A stretch of DNA of 59,890 nt, from NCBI RefSeq assembly GCF_009765355.1, contig NZ_VTHK01000052.1, positions 1-59,890 of the forward strand, in the 5' to 3' direction. How positions within the stretch are numbered: the first letter of the stretch is position 1; the number at the start of each line of letters is the position of its first letter. Below are positions 19,880 to 27,521 of this stretch, in pieces. A program made the translations under genes and the position numbers. The notes beneath the pieces were generated by a model, which did not search any database, was not told the origin of the DNA, and was given only the letters and a program-made list of their open reading frames with translations. The stretch is from Amycolatopsis anabasis. GTDB lineage: Bacteria > Actinomycetota > Actinomycetes > Mycobacteriales > Pseudonocardiaceae.

Positions 19880-20350
19880 CTACTTCTTCCGGGTCACCCA
19901 GATGGTGATCGTGCCGGTGACCACGGGTTTGCCGGAGGTGTCGGTGATGGTCACCGGCACGGGCAACTCGACGCCCTCGTCCCCGAATTCCGGGATCTCC
20001 GGCAACTCGGCCACCGCGCGCAGGCCGGTCTCCGCCTTCGCCACGTACTCGACCGTCATGCCCTTCGGCAGCCAGCGGTGCGTGGCCGGCACGGTCGCCT
20101 CGGCGAGCATGCCCATGGCGATCTCGGCCAGGTTGCAGGCGGCGATCGCGTGGAAGGTGCCGATGTGGTTGTGCACACCCCACCACTTCGGCGCGGTCAC
20201 CTCGCACCGTCCGGGCCGCAGTTCCCGCACGGACGGCAGCACGGTCCGGAAATACGGCACCCGCAGGCACATCGCCGCCGAGAACAACGCCTTCCCGCCG
20301 GGCTTGGCGGCGAGCCGCCGCCACATCGCGAATGTCGGGTTCTGTGCCAT
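19880..20350 (-). CDS. Hotdog-fold (DUF4442/PaaI-like) protein
   Basis: 156 residues with a thioesterase-like hotdog fold. Around residue 55 is KWWGVHNHIGTFHAIAACNLAEIAMGML, split by the conserved NHIGTFHA segment that resembles the DUF4442 active-site helix. This is followed by strands such as GMTVEYVAKAETGLRAVAEL. DUF4442 proteins are thought to act on acyl-CoA or acyl-ACP; no substrate is assigned. It is divergent from the phosphatase gene, 59 bp away. Confidence 0.8.
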   Translation of the reverse strand: MAQNPTFAMWRRLAAKPGGKALFSAAMCLRVPYFRTVLPSVRELRPGRCEVTAPKWWGVHNHIGTFHAIAACNLAEIAMGMLAEATVPATHRWLPKGMTVEYVAKAETGLRAVAELPEIPEFGDEGVELPVPVTITDTSGKPVVTGTITIWVTRKK

Positions 20351-20409
20351 GTCCCACTCCCTAAGCTACTCGGGAGTAGCTAATCAGACCGCCCGCTATA
20401 TTCGCAAAC

Positions 20410-20994
20410 GTGGATCACGCTCTCTACCTCCTGCGACATGGGCAGACCGAATGGTCGGCGAACGGCCGGCACACCGGTCGCACGGACATCCCGCTGACCC
20501 CGGCGGGCGAGGAGCAGGCCCGGGCCTCGGGCGCGGTCCTGGCGAACCTGCGCGGCCCGGCGCCCGCGCGGGTCCTGGTCAGCCCCCGGCAGCGGGCACG
20601 GGCGACCGCCGAGCTGGCCGGGCTCCGCCCGGACGAGGTGACCGAGGACCTCGCCGAATGGGACTACGGCGACTACGAGGGCATCACCACCCCGCAGATC
20701 CGCGAAACGGTCCCGGGCTGGACGGTCTGGTCGCACCCCGTGCCCGGCGGCGAAAGCGCGGACCAGGTCGCCGCGCGCGCCGACAAGCTGCTCGGCCGGG
20801 TCACCGCGCTCCTCGCCGAAACCGACGTGATCCTGGTCGGCCACGGTCATTTCAGCCGCGTGCTCATCGCCCGCTGGCTCGACCTGCCCGCCTCCTCGGG
20901 CGTCCACTTCGGACTCGATCCGGCCAGCGTCACCGTCCTCGGCGACGAACGCGGCGAACCCCAGCTCAAACACCTCAACGTCCCCGCATCCTGA
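20410..20994 (+). CDS. Histidine phosphatase (phosphoglycerate mutase-like)
   Basis: 194-residue branch-1 histidine phosphatase. The catalytic motif LYLLRHGQTEWS provides the phosphorylated His, the DYGDYEG/Glu region the proton donor, and VGHGHFSRVL the second His. The length and motif set fit broad-specificity phosphatases (GpmB/acid phosphatase type) rather than cofactor-dependent glycolytic mutase. A GNAT acetyltransferase gene begins 11 bp downstream, so the two are probably an operon. Confidence 0.9.
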   Translation: MDHALYLLRHGQTEWSANGRHTGRTDIPLTPAGEEQARASGAVLANLRGPAPARVLVSPRQRARATAELAGLRPDEVTEDLAEWDYGDYEGITTPQIRETVPGWTVWSHPVPGGESADQVAARADKLLGRVTALLAETDVILVGHGHFSRVLIARWLDLPASSGVHFGLDPASVTVLGDERGEPQLKHLNVPAS

Positions 20995-21005
20995 GAGGCT
21001 TTCCG

Positions 21006-21488
21006 TTGACCGACAGCAGAATCCGGCGCATCCGCGAGTCCGATGTGGACGCCGTCGTGGGCCTCGTGCACGACCTCGCCGAATACGAGAAGGCCCCGCG
21101 GGAATGCCACCTGGAAGCGCCGCAGCTGCACGCCGCGCTGTTCGGCGAGCACCCGGCGCTGTTCGGCCACGTGGCCGAGGTGGACGGCGAAGTCGTCGGC
21201 TTCACCCTGTGGTTCCTGAACTTCTCGACCTGGCGCGGGGTGCACGGGATCTACCTGGAGGACCTCTACGTGCGGCCCGAGCAGCGCGGCTCCGGGCTCG
21301 GCAAGGCACTGCTCGCCGAACTGGCCGCCGAATGCGTGCGGCGCGGCTACGCCCGGCTGGAGTGGTGGGTGCTCGACTGGAACCCGGCGACCGAGTTCTA
21401 CAAGGCACTCGACGCGGTGCCGATGGACGAGTGGACGGTCTACCGCCTCACCGACGAACCCCTGCGCGCCCTCGCCGCCGAAGCCTGA
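21006..21488 (+). CDS. GNAT-family N-acetyltransferase (diamine acetyltransferase-like)
   Basis: 160 residues beginning at TTG 21006 with GAGAGG 7 nt before it; later in-frame starts would cut the first strand. The full GNAT core is present: IRRIRESDVDAVVGLVHDLAEYE, GHVAEVDGEVVGFTLWFLNFSTWRG, the acetyl-CoA pyrophosphate loop VRPEQRGSGLGKALL, and EWWVLDWNPATEFYKALDA. The pattern YEKAP...LEDLYV...WNPATEFYK resembles spermidine/diamine acetyltransferases, but the substrate is unproven. Confidence 0.87.
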   Translation: MTDSRIRRIRESDVDAVVGLVHDLAEYEKAPRECHLEAPQLHAALFGEHPALFGHVAEVDGEVVGFTLWFLNFSTWRGVHGIYLEDLYVRPEQRGSGLGKALLAELAAECVRRGYARLEWWVLDWNPATEFYKALDAVPMDEWTVYRLTDEPLRALAAEA

Positions 21489-21626
21489 ACCTCGAACCCC
21501 CCAAATGGGGTTTTCTCGCTCGATGCGGCGTGGGGGAACCTTGCCTTCCCGCGTGCACCGAAGGCCGCAGTGATGCTCGCCTCCTCCCGGAACGGGGAAC
21601 TCGCGGCAGCAGGTCCTCCACTTGCC

Positions 21627-21717
21627 GCGAGTCCCCCGTCTCGGACGTGCGAGTCCCCCGTTTCGGCACACCGAGTTCCCCATCTCGGTAGGCGAGCCCG
21701 ACACCCGGGCACCCCAC
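21627..21717. repeat. 22-bp tandem repeat element, copy 1
   Basis: Units of 22 bp at 21627-21648, 21649-21670 and 21671-21692 built on CGAGTCCCCCGTTTCGG, followed by a related end piece with CACCCGGGCACCCC. A matching element lies in the opposite orientation at 37973-38065. It is located between convergent genes. Confidence 0.8.
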
Positions 21718-21750
21718 GAACACGGCACCACACCACACACCGAGAAACCC

Positions 21751-21858
21751 CCAATGCGGCCTTCGGCACCTTCAACGCCCCGAAAGCCGCATTGGGTACC
21801 TTCAACGCCCCGAAAGCCGCATTGGGTACCTTGAGCGCCCCCAATGCCGCATTGGGGG
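21751..21858. repeat. 30-bp tandem repeat ending in an AATGC palindrome, copy 1
   Basis: Two nearly identical 30-bp units built on ACCTTCAACGCCCCGAAAGC plus CGCATTGGGT, flanked by diverged units and closing with a perfect palindrome CCCCCAATGC-C-GCATTGGGGG (21838-21858). A related element lies at 28024-28105. Both sit just before the 3' end of a minus-strand gene, between convergent genes, so terminator function is likely. Confidence 0.85.
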
Positions 21859-21883
21859 ACTTTCGGGGCGGAGCGTGGCCGGG

Positions 21884-22372
21884 TCAGTCGTGGGGGCCGG
21901 GATCCTGCTGGGTGCGGCGGGCGGACCGGCCGGCGGCGCCGTCGCGTTCGGCGGCTTCCTCCTCGGTTTCACCGTCGGTCATGCCGAGTGCCCAGGCCCG
22001 GGAGGGGCGGCGGAACAGCAGGACCAGCGTGCCCAGCCCGAGCACGATGAGCGGCACCCCGAAGGCCACCTGCCCGGACGGGCCCAGCACGTACCAGCCG
22101 ACCCCGACCAGGATCAGCGCCACGACCACGCCCGGGGAGCGGGCCCACAACTTGCCGAGCAGCAGCCCCGCCGCGCAGGCCAGCGTGCCCGCGCCGAGCA
22201 CGACGTAGAACCCGGCCTCGGCCCAGATGTTGTTGCGCGGCACCGAGGAGTTCCCGGAGTTCGCGAGCAGCAGCACGGCGAGCACGAGCAGCGCCACCCC
22301 GGGTAGCGCGGTGATCGCTCCGGCGACCCGGACCTCGCGCGGGGCGGGCGAGATGTTGTCGGCGAACGGCAC
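21884..22372 (-). CDS. Small integral membrane protein, hypothetical
   Basis: 162 residues from the GTG at 22372, with GGGAAGG about 10 nt before it; an in-frame GTG 12 codons upstream is an alternative. Four transmembrane helices are evident (VAGAITALPGVALLVLAVLL; AGFYVVLGAGTLACAAGLLL; PGVVVALILVGVGWYVLG; VPLIVLGLGTLVLLF), followed by a charged cytoplasmic tail rich in Glu and Arg. No family is recognised beyond actinobacterial four-helix membrane proteins. It is monocistronic. Confidence 0.75.
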   Translation of the reverse strand: MPFADNISPAPREVRVAGAITALPGVALLVLAVLLLANSGNSSVPRNNIWAEAGFYVVLGAGTLACAAGLLLGKLWARSPGVVVALILVGVGWYVLGPSGQVAFGVPLIVLGLGTLVLLFRRPSRAWALGMTDGETEEEAAERDGAAGRSARRTQQDPGPHD

Positions 22373-22695
22373 GGGTGAAAGGCCTTCCCAACTGGGGTTC
22401 TGGGGCACGGATGACCGTGCGTGAACACTTTCGATGGTATGCCACCCGGTCGGCCGTTTTCCCCCGACCGCCACCCGGGTCAAGATCTGAGTGTCGTCGA
22501 TGAGCGGGCGGTCGCCCGGGGTGCAACTTGTCACGACGAGCGGCAATCTCCTACCGAACGGAGGACCGACCGGCACAGGGCTCGTACCGCGTTTCCCCAG
22601 GGCGCGCCTCAGCGCGACAACGCACGGGTGAGCTTCGCGTCACCTTGCGCGTTCAGACGTGCCGGTACGGCGTTCCCGTCACTTACCCTGCGGTT

Positions 22696-23607
22696 GTGCG
22701 CGCAGTATTGGTGGTGAACCCGCAGGCGACCTCGACCACGGCCGGTGGTCGGGACGTCCTCGCGCACGCACTGGCCAGCCAGGTGAAACTGGAGGTCGTC
22801 GAGACCGGCTACCGCGGGCACGCGATGGCGATCGCCCGGGCGGCCGCGCGGGACGGGATCGAGCTCGTGGTCGCCCACGGCGGCGACGGAACGGTCAACG
22901 AGGTGGTCAACGGCGTCCTCACCGGCGAGGACCACGGAGCCCGGACGATGGTCGGCGTGGTGCCCGGCGGCTCGGCGAACGTGTTCGCCCGTGCCCTCGG
23001 CATCTCCCACGACCCCGTCGAAGCCACCCACCAGTTGCTGTTCGCCATCGAGCACGGCGGCGGGCGGCGGGTCGGCCTGGGCCGCGCGAACGGGCTCTGG
23101 TTCACCTTCAACGCGGGCCTCGGCTGGGACGCCGACGTGGTGGCGGGGGTCGCCCGCAGGCGCGGCAAGCAGACCAGCCCGGCGCTCTACCTGCGGGCCG
23201 CGGTCGCGTGTCACCTGCGGCCACCGCTCGGCAGGCCGCCGCTCACCGTGCGGATCCCCGGCGAGGAACCGGTCGAAGTGCGCACCGCGTTCATCTCCAA
23301 CACCGATCCGTGGAGTTACCTCGGCTCCCGCCCGGTGCACCTGAACAACGGCTGCTCGTTCGACACCGGCCTCGGCCTGTTCGCCCTGCGCGGCCTGGGG
23401 CTGGGCACCGTTTTCCGGCACGTCCGCCAGGCCCTGCGCGAGGGCGGTGACCAGCGCGGACGCCGTCTCGTGCGGCACGACGACCTGCCGAACCTCAGCA
23501 TCGAGTCCGAACAACCGGTAAACTTTCAGGTTGACGGAGACCTGGTGGGCCAGCGGACCAGGGTGGACTTCGTGAGCGTGCCGGACGCGCTGACCGTGAT
23601 GGTCTGA
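22696..23607 (+). CDS. Diacylglycerol/lipid kinase family protein
   Basis: 303 residues from the GTG at 22696. TACCCT lies 6 nt before it, so the mRNA is probably leaderless; the open frame upstream is not homologous. The DAGK catalytic motif VVAHGGDGTVNEVVNGVL and the substrate loop VPGGSANVFARALG are intact, and the C-terminal beta-sandwich ends with NFQVDGDLVGQRTRVDF. Members phosphorylate diacylglycerol, undecaprenol-like or sphingoid lipids; the substrate here is unknown. It lies immediately upstream of whiB1, as in several actinobacteria. Confidence 0.9.
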   Translation: MRAVLVVNPQATSTTAGGRDVLAHALASQVKLEVVETGYRGHAMAIARAAARDGIELVVAHGGDGTVNEVVNGVLTGEDHGARTMVGVVPGGSANVFARALGISHDPVEATHQLLFAIEHGGGRRVGLGRANGLWFTFNAGLGWDADVVAGVARRRGKQTSPALYLRAAVACHLRPPLGRPPLTVRIPGEEPVEVRTAFISNTDPWSYLGSRPVHLNNGCSFDTGLGLFALRGLGLGTVFRHVRQALREGGDQRGRRLVRHDDLPNLSIESEQPVNFQVDGDLVGQRTRVDFVSVPDALTVMV

Positions 23608-23805
23608 CGGACCCCTGCGAGGGCCATCGGCTGATCGCCCGCGGCAAAGTCCGACTTGCCGCTCGTCGATCGAGAAGCTCCACTCACCGCATCGGCTCTT
23701 CCGCCCAAAGTGTCGTTTCGGACAGAAACCGCAGGTCAGGCCGGTAGCTCGGCCGGGTGAGCTGACTCACCGATCTCCGGAAAACTCTTGTCGAACGCGG
23801 TGCTT

Positions 23806-23821
23806 CGTGAAAGCATTCACA
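23806..23821. promoter_or_regulatory. Candidate CRP-type binding site upstream of whiB1
   Basis: CGTGA-AAGCAT-TCACA matches the CRP consensus TGTGA-N6-TCACA at 9 of 10 positions. It lies 71 bp before the whiB1 start codon. In M. tuberculosis whiB1 is known to be controlled by the cAMP receptor protein. Function here is inferred. Confidence 0.6.
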
Positions 23822-23843
23822 AGCACCCCAAAAAACGACCGCC

Positions 23844-23876
23844 ATGACGACTGCGGCGCGAGTCTCGCGCCGTCAT
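23844..23876 (+). promoter_or_regulatory. Hairpin in the whiB1 leader
   Basis: GGCGCGAG-T-CTCGCGCC (23855-23871) forms a perfect 8-bp stem, extended by ATGAC/GTCAT around a 6-nt bulge. It ends immediately before the AAAGGAG ribosome binding site at about 23877. It may stabilise the leader or influence translation of whiB1. Confidence 0.55.
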
Positions 23877-23892
23877 AAAGGAGCTCACAGAG

Positions 23893-24147
23893 ATGGACTG
23901 GCGCCACGACGCGGCCTGCCGAGACGAGGACCCCGAGCTGTTCTTCCCCGTGGGAACCAGTGGTCCTGCCGTGCTGCAGGTAGCCGAGGCGAAAGCTGTG
24001 TGCCACCGCTGTACCGTCGCTTCCGACTGCCTGGCCTGGGCTCTGGCCAGCGGGCAGGACGCCGGCGTGTGGGGCGGAATGAGCGAAGACGAGCGTCGCG
24101 CCCTCAAGCGCCGCCGTGCTCACATCGGTACGCGTAGCAACGCCTGA
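23893..24147 (+). CDS. whiB1: WhiB-family iron-sulfur transcription factor WhiB1
   Basis: 84-residue Fe-S cluster regulator, near-identical in pattern to M. tuberculosis WhiB1. It starts MDWRHDAACRDEDPELFF. The four cluster ligands are C9, C37, C40 and C46 (C-x2-C-x5-C). GVWGGMSEDERRALKRR supplies the turn that contacts sigma factor region 4 and the basic DNA-binding tail. WhiB1 is essential and nitric-oxide responsive in mycobacteria. The ATG is 9 nt after AAAGGAG. Gene order whiB1, pdtaS, biotinyl carrier, rsrA, sigR reproduces Rv3219-Rv3223c. Confidence 0.96.
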   Translation: MDWRHDAACRDEDPELFFPVGTSGPAVLQVAEAKAVCHRCTVASDCLAWALASGQDAGVWGGMSEDERRALKRRRAHIGTRSNA

Positions 24148-24240
24148 GACAGCACGAACAAACGGTTCTCGTGGCCCCGCGCGGCCAGGTTGACCCGTAG
24201 CGTTAGGGGATTTATCAGTCCCCAAGCTCAAACGCGTTGA

Positions 24241-24271
24241 AGGGCCGACACCAATTTACGGTGTCGGCCCT
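24241..24271. terminator. Bidirectional terminator between whiB1 and pdtaS
   Basis: Perfect 12-bp stem AGGGCCGACACC / GGTGTCGGCCCT with 7-nt loop AATTTAC, between convergent genes. There is no long T-tract on either side. Confidence 0.85.
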
Positions 24272-24306
24272 AAACGTGTTCCGATGTCTATTTCGCGAAC
24301 CCCGGG

Positions 24307-25803
24307 CTACAGGCGGCGGCTGAGCGGGATGCGCAGGGCGGCTTCGGTTCCGCCGGATCGCGGGCCGCGCAGCGAAAGCGAACCCCGCAGTTCCGATTCC
24401 ACCAGCGTCCGCGCGATCTGCAGGCCCAGTCCGTCCGTGCGTTCCAGCGAGAAACCCGCGGGCAGGCCCCGCCCGTCGTCCTTGATGAGCACGTCCAGCC
24501 ACCGGGCCGAGCGCTCCACCTGGATCTCGATCTTGCCCGGGCGCCCGCCGGGGAACGCGTGCTCCACCGCGTTCTGCACCAGTTCGGCGAGCACCATCAC
24601 CAGCGGTGTCGCGATCTCGGCGACCACCACCCCGAACGATCCGGTGCGCGAGAAGCTCACGTGCGCCTCGGCCGTCGCCACTTCGCCGACCATCGGCAAC
24701 ACGTTGTCCAGCAACTGATCGAGGTCGACGCGCTCGTCCACGGACACCGACAGCGCCTCGTGCACCATGGCGATCGAGGACACCCGGCGCACCGACTCCC
24801 CGAGCGCCTGCCGCGCCTCCGGGCTCGGCGTCCGGCGCGACTGCAACCGCAGCAACGCGGCGACCGTCTGCAGGTTGTTCTTCACCCGATGGTGGATCTC
24901 GCGGATCGTCGCGTCCTTGGACAGCAGCGCGCGGTCCCGCCGCTTCACCTCGGTCACGTCCCGCACGAGCACCAGCGCGCCCGCGGGCTGCCCGGCCGGG
25001 CGCAACGGCAGCGCGCGGAACAGCACCACCGCCCCGCGCCGCGAATCCGCCTCGGTCCGGCTCCCCGGCTTGCCGTCGAGCGCGTCCAGGATCCGGTGCG
25101 ACACCTCGGTCGCGTCGAACGGATCGCGGATCAGCGACCGGGTCAGCGGCGCCAGCCGCGTGCCCACGAGATCGGACTCGTGCCCCATCCGGTGGTACGC
25201 GGACAACCCGTTCGGGCTGGCGAACACCACCGAACCGGCCGGGTCGAGCCGGATCAGGCCGTCCCCGACCCGCGGGCTGGTGTGCACGTCGGTCTGCGTG
25301 TCCGGGCTCGGGAACGTGCCGTCGGCGATCATCTGGCACAGATCGCCCGCGCTGCCGAGATAGGCGATCTCCAGCGGACTCGGCACCCGCGGCGCGGCCA
25401 GATTGGTCTCCCGGCTCAGCACCGCGATGACCGTTTCGCCGAACTTCACCGGGATCGCTTCCCGGCGCATCGGCAGGTCGCGGTACCAGTGCGGATCCTC
25501 CTCGCGGCAGATCCGCACCTCGCGCATGGCCTTGACCAGCTGCGGGTGCTCGTCGACGGTGAACCGGGCGCCGACCACGTCCTCGGGATGCGCGGTGGGC
25601 GCGGTGGTCGGCCGCGCCTGCGCGACGCAGACGAAGTCACCGCCGTCGGGATGCAGTTCCTTGGCGACCGGCACCCACAGCAGGAAGTCCGCAAAGGACA
25701 GATCGGCCAGCAGCTGCCACTCGGCGACCACCGCCTGCAGGTGGTCGGCCGCCTCACCCGACAGCCCGGTGTTCTCGGCCAGCAGGTCGGACAGAGTGGA
25801 CAC
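24307..25803 (-). CDS. pdtaS: Sensor histidine kinase PdtaS-like
   Basis: 498-residue soluble histidine kinase. It has an N-terminal GAF-like domain (about 1-150), a PAS domain (about 185-290: DGLIRLDPAGSVVFASPNGLSAY), then a HisKA_2 dimerisation helix with the phospho-acceptor His in IREIHHRVKNNLQTVAALLRLQSRR, and an HATPase domain (ELVQNAVEHAFPGG, IKDDGRGLP, GLGLQIARTLV). There are no membrane segments. In mycobacteria PdtaS signals to the RNA-binding antiterminator PdtaR, which is not adjacent here either. The next gene upstream (biotinyl carrier) ends 12 bp before it, suggesting co-transcription. Confidence 0.94.
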   Translation of the reverse strand: MSTLSDLLAENTGLSGEAADHLQAVVAEWQLLADLSFADFLLWVPVAKELHPDGGDFVCVAQARPTTAPTAHPEDVVGARFTVDEHPQLVKAMREVRICREEDPHWYRDLPMRREAIPVKFGETVIAVLSRETNLAAPRVPSPLEIAYLGSAGDLCQMIADGTFPSPDTQTDVHTSPRVGDGLIRLDPAGSVVFASPNGLSAYHRMGHESDLVGTRLAPLTRSLIRDPFDATEVSHRILDALDGKPGSRTEADSRRGAVVLFRALPLRPAGQPAGALVLVRDVTEVKRRDRALLSKDATIREIHHRVKNNLQTVAALLRLQSRRTPSPEARQALGESVRRVSSIAMVHEALSVSVDERVDLDQLLDNVLPMVGEVATAEAHVSFSRTGSFGVVVAEIATPLVMVLAELVQNAVEHAFPGGRPGKIEIQVERSARWLDVLIKDDGRGLPAGFSLERTDGLGLQIARTLVESELRGSLSLRGPRSGGTEAALRIPLSRRL

Positions 25804-25815
25804 GCGGCTCCCTAG

Positions 25816-26031
25816 TTACTCCACCACGGCGAGCAGATCGCCCTCCTGGACGACGTCACCTTCGTTCACGGCGATCCTGGCCAGTTTGCCCGACGCCTCG
25901 GTGAGCACCGGGATCTCCATCTTCATCGACTCGAGGATCACCACGGTGTCCCCGTCGCTGAGGGACGTCCCCTCCCTGGCGACGACCTTGAGCACGTTGG
26001 CGACGATCTCGGCCCGGATCTCCTCGGCCAT
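25816..26031 (-). CDS. Single-domain biotinyl carrier protein (TB7.3-like)
   Basis: 71-residue biotin/lipoyl-attachment domain and nothing else. The biotinylation motif is ESMKME with acceptor K37; the fold is the usual beta-barrel (EIVANVLKVVAREGTSLSDGDTVVILE, split by the motif). Its mycobacterial counterpart, TB7.3 (Rv3221c), lies in the same place beside pdtaS and rsrA. The partner carboxylase or transferase is unknown and none is nearby. Confidence 0.92.
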   Translation of the reverse strand: MAEEIRAEIVANVLKVVAREGTSLSDGDTVVILESMKMEIPVLTEASGKLARIAVNEGDVVQEGDLLAVVE

Positions 26032-26207
26032 GGTGTCCTCCCGGCGAACAGCGGCGAAGGTGCCGGTTCAATCCAACCAGAGCGATCGCGCCACGGACAG
26101 CCCGGAGACACCCCTACTCGGGTGCATGACACACTGAACAGGTTGCCCCTGGCCCCGTCGGCGCCGGTCCGACCAGGGTGGGCCACCCCTACGTGCGAGG
26201 AGATGAC

Positions 26208-26282
26208 ATGTCGAAGCGAGCCCGCAAACGCCGCGACCGCAAGAAGAACGGCGCGAACCACGGCAAGAAGCCCAACGCCTGA
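26208..26282 (+). CDS. 50S ribosomal protein bL37
   Basis: 24-codon gene: ATG at 26208, GAGGAG 5 nt before it, TGA at 26280-26282. The product is extremely basic, starting MSKRARKRRDRKK and ending NGANHGKKPNA. This pattern matches the actinobacterial ribosomal protein bL37, first seen in mycobacterial ribosome structures, where it binds the large subunit. The gene is followed after 14 bp by a strong hairpin and sits between the divergent biotinyl carrier gene and the convergent rsrA gene. The identity rests on composition, length and the conserved NHGKxPN end. Confidence 0.85.
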   Translation: MSKRARKRRDRKKNGANHGKKPNA

Positions 26283-26296
26283 TCCAGGTGTGAAAT

Positions 26297-26329
26297 CGAA
26301 GGGCCCCGACGCGGTGTCGGGGCCCTTCG
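26297..26329. terminator. Hairpin between bL37 gene and rsrA
   Basis: Perfect 14-bp stem CGAAGGGCCCCGAC / GTCGGGGCCCTTCG with a 5-nt loop. It can serve both the bL37 transcript and the convergent sigR-rsrA transcript. Confidence 0.88.
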
Positions 26330-26344
26330 CACGTCCGCCGGACC

Positions 26345-26659
26345 CTATTCGGTCCGCTTCTCGATGCTGATCTCGGTGCGCTCGACCGTCAGGCCGCCGC
26401 GCTCCTCGACCGTCTTCCGGATCGACGCGCGCAACCGGCTCTTCAGGTCCGCGGGCGCGTGCTCGCCCCCGCATTTGCGGGCCAGGAGCTGCTTGAGCTG
26501 CTCGTCGATGCCGTACTGCTCGAGGCAGGGCGGGCAGTCGTCGAGGTGCTTGCGCAGCAGCATCTCGTGCTCGGGACTGCACTCCTTGTCCAGCAGCAGG
26601 TAGATCTCGGCCAGCGCCTCGTCGCAGTTGACCTTGTCGGAATCGCCGCAGGCGTTCAT
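26345..26659 (-). CDS. rsrA: Mycothiol-system anti-sigma factor RsrA/RshA
   Basis: 104-residue zinc anti-sigma (ZAS) protein that holds SigR/SigH inactive and releases it on disulfide stress. The redox/zinc ligands are C12, H38, C42 and C45 (HLDDCPPC), spaced as in Streptomyces RsrA (C11, H37, C41, C44). It begins MNACGDSDKVNC. The ATG overlaps the sigR stop (ATGA), giving coupled, stoichiometric synthesis. Confidence 0.95.
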   Translation of the reverse strand: MNACGDSDKVNCDEALAEIYLLLDKECSPEHEMLLRKHLDDCPPCLEQYGIDEQLKQLLARKCGGEHAPADLKSRLRASIRKTVEERGGLTVERTEISIEKRTE

Positions 26660-27294
26660 CGACCGGCCACCTCCTGCTTGGTACCCCGGATGAATCCGCG
26701 TTCCCGCGCCACGTCGGCGAGCAGGTCACGCAGCTGACCACGACCACGATGCAACCGGGACATCACGGTGCCGATCGGGGTGTCCATGATCTCGGCGATC
26801 TCCTTGTAAGCGAAACCCTCCACATCGGCGAGGTACACCGCGAGCCGGAACTCCTCCGGCAGCTTCTGCAGGGCCGCCTTCACGTCGGCGTCGGGCAGGT
26901 TGTCCATGGCCTCGACCTCGGCCGAGCGCAACCCGCTCGACGTGTGGCTCTCGGCCTTGGCGATCTGCCAGTCGGTGATCTCGTCGGTCGGCTGCTGCAC
27001 GGGCTGTCGCTGCCGCTTGCGGTAGCCGTTGATGTAGGTGTTGGTGAGGATCCGGTACATCCAGGCCTTGAGGTTCGTGCCCTCCTTGAAGGAGGAGAAC
27101 GCCCCGTACGCTTTCAGATAGGTCTCCTGGACGAGGTCCTCGGCGTCGGCCGGGTTGCGCGTCATGCGCATGGCGGCCGAGTAGAGCTGGTCCAGCAGGG
27201 GCATCGCGTCCCGCTCGAAGCGCTCGGCGCGCGCCTCGGCCTGCTCCTGCTCGGCGCCCGATTCGGGCACTGCCGGGTTCTCCGTGCTCGGCAA
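26656..27294 (-). CDS. sigR: Thiol-oxidative-stress sigma factor SigR/SigH (short form; in-frame extension to 27432)
   Basis: ECF sigma factor of the SigR/SigH type. The short form (212 residues) starts at TTG 27294, where GGAAGG is well placed and where M. tuberculosis SigH homology begins. Region 2 reads PLLDQLYSAAMRMTRNPADAEDLVQETYLKAYG; region 4 contains YKEIAEIMDTPIGTVMSRLHRGR (both runs are interrupted by variable residues among homologues). The frame stays open through GTG 27432 and ATG 27438 to 27483, allowing an extended form of 258-275 residues, as known for Streptomyces SigR'. A SigR-type promoter lies directly in front. The 3' end overlaps rsrA. The start choice is uncertain; the family call is not. 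Confidence 0.93.
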   Translation of the reverse strand: MPSTENPAVPESGAEQEQAEARAERFERDAMPLLDQLYSAAMRMTRNPADAEDLVQETYLKAYGAFSSFKEGTNLKAWMYRILTNTYINGYRKRQRQPVQQPTDEITDWQIAKAESHTSSGLRSAEVEAMDNLPDADVKAALQKLPEEFRLAVYLADVEGFAYKEIAEIMDTPIGTVMSRLHRGRGQLRDLLADVARERGFIRGTKQEVAGR

Positions 27295-27438
27295 ACCGTT
27301 CCCTTCCCAGTCGGCGTCAATGCGCGGCTGCGCATGCGACGCCCCCGAGGATACGCGGGTGCGAACGCGCGGGCCCGGCACGGCGGACCGGCCGGTGGTG
27401 CGGGTGCTGGGGTTCACGAGCTGAGTCGGCACGCCCAT

Positions 27439-27468
27439 GTCAACAGTGCCGGGGTGCGGGACATTCCC
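27439..27468 (-). promoter_or_regulatory. SigR-dependent autoregulatory promoter of sigR
   Basis: Minus strand: -35 GGGAAT (27468-27463), exactly 18 nt, -10 GTTGAC (27444-27439). This fits the SigR/SigH consensus GGAAY-N18-GTT. The expected start of transcription, about 6-7 nt after the -10, falls at or beside the in-frame GTG at 27432. Confidence 0.85.
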
Positions 27469-27521
27469 GGCACTGTGACACATGACATCGCGATGCCTCG
27501 GGGCGAGTACGGTGATCGACC

